The notes under the pieces were generated by a model that saw nothing but the letters and a program-made list of their open reading frames with translations, did no database searches and was not told where the DNA came from. The position numbers and the translations under genes were made by a program. A DNA stretch of 64,000 nucleotides from Magnolia sinica (taxonomy: Eukaryota; Streptophyta; Magnoliopsida; Magnoliales; Magnoliaceae). How positions within the stretch are numbered: the stretch's first letter is position 1; each line of letters opens with the position of its first letter. The stretch spans positions 27,502,001 through 27,566,000 of the forward strand of contig NC_080574.1 in the NCBI RefSeq assembly GCF_029962835.1, given 5' to 3'. This document shows, piece after piece, positions 37,701 through 50,351 of the stretch.

Positions 37701-40700
37701 AGTTGCCCTTTTTGTACATCCCGTCAATGTGATAAGTTTTCTTCTCAAATGTCTTCTTTTGGTGGTTGTAGGTCTTTGTGAGCTTCGCTATTGAGAAATA
37801 ATGTTCTAGTTGTGGTTAGACTTTTATTTTGTGGTACATAATTCTTTGCTGAGAGCACGTACTTCAACGATTGACAACTTATTAACATTGGGACTTTTTC
37901 CAGTGTGAAAATACAGGACATGCAACTTTTTAGTGATCATCTTGTTGTATACGAGCGTGAAGATGGTCTACCTAAAGTAACTATTTATAGCCTTCCACCC
38001 GTTGGGGAAGTGATTGAAAGCCTTCAGGGTGGTCGAGCTGTTGATTTTATCGATCCTATATACTCAGTGAACCCTGGAGAAGCAGAATTTTCATCAAGTG
38101 TTTTACGTTTTTCTTATAGCTCACTGAAGACTCCTCGTTCTGTATATGACTATGACATGAACACAGGCATTTCTGTTTTAAAGAAAATTGAGGCGGTAGG
38201 TCATCTCTTAGACTTGTTTATTTGTGCTTGAAAATTGCATCTGATACTTTTTTGCATGCAAATTGTGGTTGATAGTTATTTGATGTAGGCCTGTTTGTTT
38301 CGCCAATTACCCTGGTAATGTAAAGGAAATGTGCCATAATTACAATTTTACCACCGCCAAACCAAACAAGGGGAATCTTCAATTAAATGATTTTTTTTTT
38401 TTTTTGGTGATGATTTGACATTAATGTAAAAATTCCATCATTACAATTTTATTGCCAATAAACCAAACACAGGAATCCGCGGTCAAATGCAGATGTTGTC
38501 AAGAGACAAGTAGTTTGCAATCATTGCACATTTCCTTTACATTACCGTGGTAGTTGGTGAAACAAACAGGCCCTAAATAAAAATGCCATTGTTCTATTTC
38601 ATTGTCTACTATTGTTATGGGTAGTTGTTTTCAAGTTTGTTCAATGATATCTATTAGTTCTCCTCGATATTGCAACATTGATCAAAGTTGAATGAACTCT
38701 ATTTTTTCTTTGTTTTCTTTTGTATGGTGATTGCTTCCTCTTCAGAACGATCCACCCTTCTTACAGTGAAACTGTGTTTGATATTTATTCTTCCAACTTT
38801 AGAAATCGTTGATTTTCTTGGATCAATAGAGTTTTAGCATTTTGCATTTTTTTTTAAAGGGTTTACAAGTTCCAGTAGTTTTGAAGGTTACTTTTCAATT
38901 CGAAAATTTTGACTTTTTCTCTTTCATTTTTGTTATTACATTGATGTTTAATTGAGTTATTATGGGCTACCACCTGAACTCCAAATCTGGAGAATCAGGT
39001 TTTCATAAAAAAATAAATAAAGAATCTGTAGTTAGGTGCCTGAAATGTGTTCAACAAAGACAATGTCTTCAGTCTGAGTTGACTTTTGTGGCGACCAATC
39101 CAATGTGCAGATTCTTCCCAGTTAGAACTTTCAATCATTGCATAGTTTTTTACGTTATTCAAGATGCATGTTTTGAAAACATTAAGGTTATGATTAATCT
39201 CCAAGTTCGTAATGGCCCTTTGTTTCATGATCTGGACGTTGATGTTGCAATTCTTGTTTTAAGATTAATCCAGGATGCATATGCTGATCCTGTTTCCTTA
39301 CCAATATTTTTGAAATTTTTATCAGAAAATAACAATGATGATGAATTTGATGAAGGAAAGCTGGATGGAGGTAGCGGTGATGAAACAGTTATGGAAGATC
39401 TGTACACAAAGATGGAGTGCCAAATCTCCTTGTACAACAGGTTCTGTTCTCTCCAAAATCTTCAGCAAAAGAAGAATGGAGTACGATGGCCTTCATTACA
39501 ACTTGCATAGTGCAAGGGAGAATATTAGAGTCCACATATCCATCTCAATATCCTCATCTCTGCGACACTTCTTTTCTCATACTGCCCCCATATAGCATAG
39601 GTGGTCAAATAGTTGTCTTATAAAAATTTCCATGGAGTTTCGTGGGCATGCGGCTAATCACATAACTCTCCGAGGGCATATCTACTTCATACGGCCAATT
39701 CTATTGGAAATGTCCTCATCTATCTCCATATCCTCACACTTTTCACCAAGCAGTAGAATCACAACTTAGCTCTTCATCAATAGGCACTGATTGGAGAATT
39801 TCCATTTTTTCGTGTCTGTAATCTAGGATAACTAGAAAAAATAAAAATGAAAAACTTGTGTTGCATGAAGTCAATCTATGTAAATGTTGTTATGTTAACT
39901 GAAGTGGTTTCATGAATCTTGGGAGCAGATATAGAACCCTTGGATGTACAAGAATAAATCACACATCAGTGTCAACATCCATTTGCCACTTCCATTTGAT
40001 CTTGCACTTCTATGTTGGAACAGCATAATTGTAATTGCTGAATGTGAAATCTAATATATCTGTGTTGTTATCTTAGTGGGCGACTTCCCCTTGTTTTGTT
40101 TAATTTTATCAACTCTCATTTCACAAATTTGTTTTAACATGTTTTGTTGGTTTATCTGAACTTTCCTTCATTTTACTCAGGTATTGGGTGGTTTTGATGC
40201 ATCGAGATATGCGACGGAAAGGCAATGGGCTGTTGCTTCTGATGGCACTCAAGTACCTATTTCAATCGTTTATCGAAAGGATCTTGTGAAACTGGATGGA
40301 TCTGACCCTTTACTACTTTATGGCTATGGTTCATATGAGGTAATTTCTGATTTTTAGCTTAGTAGGAACTAGTAAGTATTATGGCACAGCTGGTTAATGG
40401 GAATGATCCGCCCGACGTAGGCACCACCAAGCTAAGCTTAGTACAAGAATCACAACTAAAGTTGAAAATAAATTCAGAATTTTATCGAATTCGAAAGTAT
40501 CTTGAGAACACTCATGTGAACCCTTAAATAGACTTCTTGGGTGTACAAGGAAGGTAAGTCTCCTTTTATTGGTATGAATTCTCCTTCATTTCTTAATGTC
40601 ATTGACAACTAAGGATTGCTATAAAAATAGAAGACTAATCAAAGAAAGATGTTAAATAAATAAAAAGATCTAATGAGATTCTAAATGAGCCTGCTAGTTT

Positions 40701-43700
40701 TGCATGGCTAGCTGATTGGATTTTACTACCTAATTGGGAGGCTTGGGCCTCCTGCTGTACATGATTGTGCCTTATGGGCCAACTATGAGGCATGGGCCCA
40801 ATGGATATGGGCTTGGCTCATAGGTCTTAGGCCCAGTTGATGAGACGGGTTGCATCAGTTCTCCCCATCTTGAAAGGGACTTGACTCTGGTGAGTTAATG
40901 GCCTGATATTTGCCCATAAAGACCAGGATTCGGACACTGGAAGTCTATAGCTGTAATCAATGTAACATCGGAGAGATGTTGCCCTTGTTAATGGACGAGA
41001 AACTTCTAGTAACCACTTGGCAAGTGGAAATGATCTAGTTGTCAAGAAAATTGATGATCATGCTTGTAGGTGGTAAAATGGCCAGGAGTTTGATAACTTG
41101 CTCCTCTGTACCATTATCAATATGGTGCTTGTGATAGATGAAGAGATCTTCCACATTAAAAGTAAGATTGGTTGGTAAATCTGGTGGGAGATCGAGAACA
41201 TAAGCATTGACACTAATCTTCTTTTTTATTTTGACTGGTCCTACTTTACGAGGATGGAGCTTCTTCGAGGAACTGGAGGGCAACCGTTTATGACAAATAC
41301 AGGCTATAACCATGTTGCCTTCTACAAATTCAACAAAATGACGTTTTGTGTCTAAATGCTGCTTATAACTTTCATTACTTGTAACAATATTACGTTGAAC
41401 TTCATCATACACCTGCTGCATATGGTGGATGAAATATCAACTTTTGCACTTTAGTCTCAAATCTATGGGTAGAGGAACCAAATCGACTAGAAGATGCTGA
41501 TGTATACCAATCACCACTTCAAAATCATGCACCTGCTGCATATTGTGGATGAAATATCAACTTTTGCACTTAAGTCTCAAATCTATGGGTAGAGGAACCA
41601 AATCGACTAGAAGATGCTGATGTATACCAATCACCACTTCAAAATCATGCACCTGCTGCATATTGTGGATGAAATATCAACTTTTGCACTTAAGTCTCAA
41701 ATCTATGGGTAGAGGAACCAAATCGACTAGAAGATGCTGATGTATACCAATCACCACTTCAAAAGGCGACATCCCGATGGACTTGTTGACTGAGTTATTA
41801 TAAGCAAACTTATCCATGGGTATTAAAAGATCCCACGTAACTATATGATCATGACCAAGCCACCGTAGTAACTTGCCCAAGCTGTGGTTGATTACTTCTG
41901 TTTAACCATTAGTCTGAGGGTGGTGAGCACTTGAGAACTAACGCATACTCTTCGTTGCTCACAAAAAAGTGATTTGACACAATTATCTTTAGAAGCTCAT
42001 TAAGACAAACAACCTCCCGTAAAAATAAATGAGCAATTTTGAGCGTGTTTGTTGTGGTCGAACATGGTATGAAATGAGCCATCTTTGAAAATCAATCAAT
42101 CATCACAAATATTAAGTCAACTTTCTATGTGGTCTTTGGCAAACCTTACAAAGTCCATGCTGAGATCTTCTCATAGAGCATGTGGGATCGATATTGGTTG
42201 ATATAATCTAGTGTTTTTCTTTTGAATTGTAACGAGTTGGGAAACCTTGCATAACTGGCATATCTTCGCGATATCTAATTTTAAAAGAGGCAAAATGTAT
42301 CTATCTCCAACGAGAGCTAGGATCTCATCATGACCTAAGTGACCATTATATCCACTTGCATGTTTCTCTCACAACATGCTCGCAGATGGATGTGGCTGGT
42401 AGGTAAAGGTGCCTCTCTTAGAACAAGTGTATGCTAAAATGTGGATGTCTCGCATGCTCTCTATTAAGAATGTCTTATAAATACATTTGAAATCCTTGTC
42501 CTTTTGGCTTTGTGATGGATGACAAAGGAGAATGCCTATAAATAAGTGCTCCACTTGACACAACGAGCACCCATCTTCTGTTGAGAGTTTAAATATTTGA
42601 GTGCTTTATGATTAGAGTATAAGATGAACTCGCCAACCAAATAGTGACGCTAGTGTCATGGAGTTTAAACAATGATATAATTCCAAGTCATAAGTGGAGT
42701 ACCATTGTTTTGCATTGGAGAGCTTCTTGTTGAAGAGTGCCATCAGATGACTCTCCTAACCCAATACCGATGTTGGAAGTGTCGCAATTCACCTCAAACA
42801 CTTTCTCAAAGTTCGGAAAGCGCAAAACTAGTGCTTCCGTCATTTAACGATTGATCCTCTCAAATGTTCTTGTTACTGCATTTAACCATAGAAACTCTCT
42901 TTGTTCCATGCAATTGGTGATCAAAGCCATAATGCTGCTGAAGTTCCGCACACAATGCCTGTAAAATGTAGTGAGGCCATGGATACTGCGAATTTCAAAT
43001 ATAGTGGTAGGCCTCAGCTAATCAACAATGACTTTTACCTTGATGGGGTCCACTTCTACACATCACGATGAGACAATGTACCCTACAAAGATCACAGATG
43101 TACTCATGAAGGTGCACTTTTTAAGGTTGATGTAGAAGCGCTCACAACAAAAGCACTCCGAATACAAGACCTAGGTGATTAATGTGCTCCTCCCTTGACT
43201 TACTGTAGACAAGAATGTCGTCGAAGTAGACAATGACAAATTTGTCAATAAAGGGGAGCAACAACTGGGTCATGATGAAAGTGCTAGGTGCGTTTGTGAA
43301 CCCGAATGACATAATCAACCACTCCTAGATTACATCCTTCGCCTTAAATGCTATCTTCTGTTTTTTACCAGGTCGGATGCAGATCTAGCGGTATCTGCTG
43401 CAAAGATCAATCTTGGATAAGGCACTAGCACCTGGCATCATTGTTTGAAGTATCCTTGATATTATCACAATATCCTTGATATTATCTGTATCTCTAGCTC
43501 GGTGATACCAATAATATTGGTAGTATCAGAAATTCCTAGCATTAGCGATGTATCGCTAAGTATCGCCAATGTATAGATATTGCCAACATTTTCAACTATG
43601 TAAATTCTAGGTGTCACCGTATCGCCAATATTTTCGACTGTGTAAATTTTAGGCGTCGCTTGTATCGCCAGTGTATTTGCAATATTTCGATAATATTGCC

Positions 43701-46700
43701 AAAATTTTATTTATTTTAAAAAAAATCCTTTTCAAATTTTTTTTTTTTTTTTTAATGGACGCATGGTTGTGTATGCGATGTTCAATTTTGTCGACAAAAA
43801 TATTGCAATATTATCGTAATCGCAATATGGGCGATATCAAGACCACCATCTTTCGTTTCCTTTCCAGTTGTTAACGATTTCTCGGCGAAATATCATGTGT
43901 TGTCGATATTCTGAAATATCAATGGATGGTTGGATGGATAGATGGGATGGTTGGACTGATTTCTTAGGACATCACATGCTTTTAGTCCCCCATTAAATGG
44001 AAACTTATTATGTATGCATTCTTTTTGCAATTTTTTATTCATAAATATACAAATACGTGTATTTTATCATCTCCTGAAGTTTCACTAAAAAAAATCACAT
44101 TTTTCCCATATTTTTCCAATGTTTCCCTGCATTTCCGGTTACTGGTGATATCGATATTGTTTCTGTATCCTCGACCGGCGAAACTTGTAGCAATACTGAT
44201 ACTTTAAACACAGTCTGGCATCAAATCCAACATATTATTAAGCCAATGAATGGGGCAGTAGTACTTCACTATGATTTTATTAATAGCACAGTTGTCCACA
44301 CATATATAAACTCCCATCCTTCTTAAAAGTAATGAGGTATGGCACAACATATGGGGATGTAGCCCCTTTTAGCAACTCATCAATTAGACACTTCAACTCG
44401 GCATGCTTGGTTGGACTCATTCGGTATGTTGGTCAGTTAGGTAAAGATGCTTTGGGAACCAAATCTATGGCATGCTCAATATCCCATAGTAGAGGCAACT
44501 CCTTGGGCAAATCATCTGGGACTAAATCTTAGAAGTCATGGAATATGGATTCGACTTCACCAAGAAGAGATTCATCCTGATCAATAATAGGTTCTTACAC
44601 CTGTTTTGTGACCAGAGCAAACATTACGCCTTTCTCCCTTCTCTTTTTTGAACTTCGGCATGGTGAGAACACAGGAGTTAGGAAGAATAGCCGATATCGA
44701 TGATGTAGATGAAGGAAGTGACGTAGGTTGCAACGGGTGAAGGTGAATCCGATGACCTCGCCATAAGAAAGTATGGGTTAGCCTCATTATTGCTTTACAC
44801 CTTTCGGTCAAAGAGCCAAAGTTGACCGAGAGGGATGCAGATGGCATTCATCGGAATTATGTCACACTAAACATTGTCTTCATAGATGTCAATTTTAAAT
44901 GGCACCAAACACCTTCGAGTTATGGGGATGGTAGTGCCATCAACCCATAAAACCTTGTATGGTTTTAAATGCTTTTCAGTTGTCAATTTGAGCTTATCAA
45001 TTACCTTTTGTGAGATGATGTTCCTTGCACTGCCTTCATTGACAATCATGTTACACAACTTATCCTGACACTTAACCTGTGTATGGAAATAGTGGTCCAT
45101 CGCCAATTGTTTGCTTTCTCCTTAGTGGTGGTAGGGAGGCTGCATATGATAAGAGTGGGTCCTTCAACTTTGACTGCGGTTTCGGTTGGGGGTTCCTCTA
45201 GCTATGATGTAGCTCTACATATATCTATTCTATCTCGATGTATTTGATGTAATATTCAGGGCGTCCTGGTAGTATGGGTCCTTATTTCTACAGTAATGGA
45301 GGTCCCTGACTTGCAGACACTCTTTAAAAGTGTCCTCTATATCCACAAAAGTAATAGTCAACATCATGTCGATTTCGCTTTAGGGGAGGATTAGGACCTC
45401 ATCCTCTTGCGTCTTGCCCCTACAATGCTAGCTGCTTCTAGTATGATTTCTGTGGGACGCTACTAAGGTTGTGGTTGCCTTACACAGAGTTTGCATATGT
45501 GGGCATGGCTAATAAGGATATGGAGGTTGTTGGTAGCCTTTTAGTGGAGTTTGGTTAGGATGCGGATCCGAATTCGGATCCGGACCTTTCCTTATAGAAG
45601 GCTCCCTAGCTGAAGAGCGAAGACATCAGAGAGTCTGTTGTCATAGCTGCTGCTCAAATTGTTGACTCGTTCAATGAACATCGTCGATTGACTTAAAATC
45701 ATACATGACCATCTTGCGTTGGATCACACGACATAACTCTGCTTGTTGGATTAGTCATTACTCGGTCGGTCTTTGCTAGCTTACAACGGATAGTAAGCTC
45801 ATTGAATTTCTCGCTGTAGTCATTCACCGGTAAAATTCCCTGTTTGAATGTGATGAGCTTTTGGAGAGTGGTACCCTTGTAATCTGAAGGCAAATACTTA
45901 CTCTCCAGCTATTCTTTCATGTTAGTCCACCCGGTAATAACTGGGCCTTTCAACTTAACCTTAACAAAATCCACTCACTAAACATCGTCCATGTTGTACC
46001 ATTTAAAATAGTCTTCGAGCATTGTAATCCAATCGACAGAAGCCTTTGCACCTTGTATGAAGACATAAATAAATTGCTGAGCACCAATACCGTTTTGATT
46101 TACCAAAGGTTCTGGTTGGAAACTTGGTTGCTGATTCAGGTGATGGTTAGGGCTTGTTTGGAACATGGGAGTGGGTAGGATTAGGTGGTATAGAATTGCA
46201 TTTGGTCCAATGTAAATTCCATCCGACGTTTGAAAACATGGGAATAATTGGATTAATCCAGGTATCATATCATCTAGTTTCAACAGGAGACATGACGAGA
46301 TTTCTAGTGGATTTCGAAATCCACTACATCTGTGAACCCCCATGTTGATGCATGTGTTTTATCCATGCCGTGATAATTGAGTTGCATACAGGCGACCAAC
46401 ATCAATTGTGAAATTTGGTTCATTGATTACAATTCCATTGTCCACCAAATGTAGGTTTCACTTAATACAATGTTTTTTTTCCCAAATGAAGAATTTGATC
46501 CCAAACGTGGGATTGGACGGTCAAAATACCGTGGTATTTCCAGACATAATCATTGTGTAAAAATGGTGTTAATTTCACCAAATGCAATTCAATTCCATTT
46601 AATCTTGCATTCCTAACTGTCCCTTAGGATCTTCAGTGGGGTCAGGTTACTCTCCATATTGTTCTCGTCATAGCTGGTCAACAGTGACTTCCAAACTGGC

Positions 46701-48525
46701 TACCTTTGCGAATTGCTCGCTGATGCAGTTGTCTCGTTGATGACCGGTAAACCTCCCTTGATAGATTTGACCACTATGGGTAGACATTGTATCAGGGAAG
46801 CAACATCAGCAAAGTAATGGACACAATATCTAGGCCGATTATTGGCTGTCAATGGACAAAATATAGGGTAGTTTCTAACTTAGAATAGAGGACTGTTTGG
46901 GCTTGATAAATGCCTGCTATGGAGCTATCAACTGGAACAAAGTTGGGGAATGATGGCTATTCAAATGGTGTGTCTTGGACTAGTTCAAGGACTGGGTTGG
47001 CTAGGGTTGGATTTGGATTGTTAATGGGCTGGAACAGGGGCTAGATCTGAAGGGTTATAGGGGTGATGAAATTAGGAGTTCAGGGGGGTTGTATATGAGG
47101 TTTAACCAGTGCAGAAGTAGAGGGTTTGACTAGGGCTGGATGGGGAAAGGACTAGGATTGGTTTCAGAGGGTAGATGTCTGTCGAAATATCGGCAGAATC
47201 TCTCCCCTAGTTAGTTTGACATTTGGCGGTTGTTGATCCAGAACTTCAATCCAACCGTTCGAACTTGTTCTGATATCCAATCTGATGCAGCTGGTTAATG
47301 GGAAATATCCACTGAATGTGGGCACATCCAAGCTAAGCTTAGCATGAGAATCGAAACCAAAGTCTAGAATAAATCTAGACTTTTACTGAATGCGAATGTG
47401 TCTTGAGAATACTTATGTGAGGCTCTTAAATAGACTTCTTGGGTGTACAAGTCTCCATTTATTTGCATAAAATCTCCTTTCTAAGTATCATTGACAACTA
47501 AGGATTTATTACAAAAATAAAGAAAGATAATAAATAAAAAGATCTAATGGGATTCTAAAGGAGTCCACGGGTTTTGCATGCCTGGCTGATTGGATTATGC
47601 TGCTTAATTGGGAGGCTTGGGCATCGTACTGTACACAGTTGTGCTTGATGGGGGAACTGTGGGTCCTGGCCCTGGCCTGTGGGTGTTGGGCCTAGTTGAT
47701 ATGCTCACGTCAAAACTTAGTTTAGATAAAAGTGAGACCTTCCCATTCTTATCTCAAGCAATTATTATTATTATTTTTTTTGGGGTCAAAAAGGCAGGAA
47801 GACTCCTGCTTGCTTCATTGGTTGTGTGTTGTGCGCTGCTTGAAACACCAAGCATACTAGGTTTGCTTTGTGTACACCAAATTGCTACCTTAGATGCTAA
47901 CCATTTTGTAAAGAAAATTAATATTTGTTCCAAGGATCCATTTGGGCAGGGGACCTTGCAATGTTAGGATTAGGCCATAATCCCTTTTTTTTTTTGTTGT
48001 TGTTGTTGCAAAAAAGGGCCAATATTACCTAAGTCTCCAACCCACCTAAGTTTCCCATTTTGGACCTCATGATCCAGATTATGGGCCATTTATGATCTGC
48101 ATTGCTATTTTGTAGAGATTTATTCTTGGATTCATTTAATTTCAGGCATAGATAATAAAACACCAGGCATGCAAGATTTATAATGATACAATTCATCGTT
48201 TCATATATAAATTCCAATATCATTTTTGGATATATAACCATATTATGTATACTTAGTAGTAGTAGTACTATGTATTGGAGTGACCCACATGATCCTACGA
48301 CTAGCATACTGTATATGAAGTTGTGTGCCACATAACTTGTTCCTCCTCCATGTTCTGGCATGACTCACACTCAAGGTAACCATGCATGGGCTCCATACCC
48401 TGTATGTTGGATTCCTTCCCACAAAAATGGCGCTTTCCCCATGTTACCAGAATTATGCTAAGTTCATCATCATCTAAATCTTCTCCCAACTAATTGGGGT
48501 CAGCAACAGAATTATGTGAAGTAAA

Positions 48526-48558
<33 letters not shown>

Positions 48559-50301
48559 GATTTAAAAAAAAAAAAAAAAAAAAAAAAACCTTGCAACTAA
48601 GTGGAGAAAAGCACCTGTCTGCAGGTAAGAATCTGATGGGGGCATCAGGCCTGCTAAAATCATGATTAAGGCTTAATCCCGATTCTGCGAGATCCTCCCA
48701 ACCAGGCCCTAAATGTTTTGCTAAACACTTAAGAAGCCTTTAAAATGATGTAGGGTCCCTGAGTACAAAACTTTAGTATAAGAATCTTTTGCATATATGC
48801 ATTTTGTGGAAATTTGCCAGGCTGCCTGCCTAAACCAGATTCCTTTGCAGATCTATACTAAAACTTTCTATGGAGGCATGCCCGAAATCTATGCGAATGT
48901 TTTCTCGATGAAGTACTGCAACATCTTCTTTTATGTGTTTTCCTCTATTTGTGAATTAAAATTAGAATAACTATTAATTGGCCTCTTAACTTGGCAGATG
49001 ATCAATCTCATTTTTCTTGTTGCTTAGTTTGTTTCATGGTCAATCAGATTTCCAAAAAATTACTCCTGCTTGTGTTTTACCTGTGCTTGTTACTTTGTTT
49101 ATGCTATGTGATTTCTTCTGCTGACAGGTATGCATAGATCCCAGTTTCAGCAAAACAACGTTGTCTTTAATAGACCGTGGCTTTATTTATGCAATTGCTC
49201 ATGTTCGTGGAGGAGGTGAAATGGGGAGGAAGTGGTATGAAAATGGGAAGTTGTTAAAGAAAAGGAACACCTTTACAGATTTTATTGCGTGTGCAGAGTA
49301 TTTAATAGAGAACAAGTATTGTTCAAAAGAAAAGCTATGCATTGAGGGAAGGAGTGCGGGTGGTCTGCTTATTGGTGCTGTTCTTAACATGCGGCCAGAT
49401 TTGTTCAAGGCAGCAGTGGCTGGAGTTCCATTTGTAGATGTAGTCACTACGATGCTTGATCCAAGTATCCCGTTGACAACTTCAGAATGGGAGGTCTGTC
49501 TCTTCCTAAATTACCTGTAGATATTTAGAGGTGTGCTTCAGTGGTACAGGGTAAATGTGCGGCCCACGTGATGGATGCAGGACATCTAACCTGTCCATCC
49601 GATGTGTGGGTTCATGTTACATATAAAAGCAGCCAATCCAACACTTCAGTGAGCCACAGCACAGGGAACAAGATGGGAAGGGAATGCCCATCCTTGATTT
49701 GAACCAGAGCCCGCATGAGTTGCAAAACAGCCTGAGTTGTGGCCCAACCCTTTATCCAGGCCAGATGTTGTGTCTGAGACTCTGAATGGCCTGGATTGCA
49801 TATACACTACAGGGCGGGCCCCATATTAAAATCAATGGTAGGCCTCCACCCTCAACTTGTTCCCTGTGGTGTGGCCCACCTGATTTTTGGGTGCTGGGGG
49901 TTAACTTGAGGTTACATGTCCGATGTTGTCAAATGGCATAAGCAATTGCGTGTGACAACAGGGGGCTGTGCTCATATGCAACTGGATAATTGCATATGCG
50001 ATTGCACATCCCCCAAATTGTTTTTGAAAAAAAAGTAATCAGAAAATTCAAGGAAAAATGAAAAAAAAAAATCTGAAAATTTATGAAAAAATGCTATGAG
50101 TGTAGGGAATTGTTTTCTAATAGTTTTATCACTAACTTCATTGAAGTTTTATGATATTTGTTACATCCATGAAATTACTCAAATGAAAATGATGTGAAAA
50201 TATGAATGCATAATTGCATATACTCATATGAATTTAGTTAAAAATTACTCAAATGAATGCTCCCAAGCATTAGACTATTCACATTAGAGTAGTTGTTAGA
50301 C

Positions 50302-50351
<50 letters not shown>

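Larger units (their letters stand above)
40382..47712 (-). mobile_element. Ty3/gypsy LTR retrotransposon in intron 6, decayed
   Basis: Minus-strand element. 5' LTR is 47283-47712 and 3' LTR is 40382-40857, recognisably similar but diverged. Primer-binding site about 47268-47282 (TTGGATATCAGAAC, initiator-Met like). A purine tract (GATGGGGAGAAC) adjoins the 3' LTR at 40858-40869. Order of remains: gag, zinc knuckle, protease, reverse transcriptase, RNase H, integrase, C-terminal segment. The gag-PR-RT-RH-INT order makes it gypsy. Interrupted by a hAT MITE (43440-44214) and a Tourist MITE (46150-46623). Many stops. No convincing target duplication found. Confidence 0.88.

Noticed and set aside
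41410-41763. Three regularly spaced identical repeats, CRISPR-like at first glance
   Set aside because: The units are contiguous 120-bp copies without spacers, in a plant retrotransposon.
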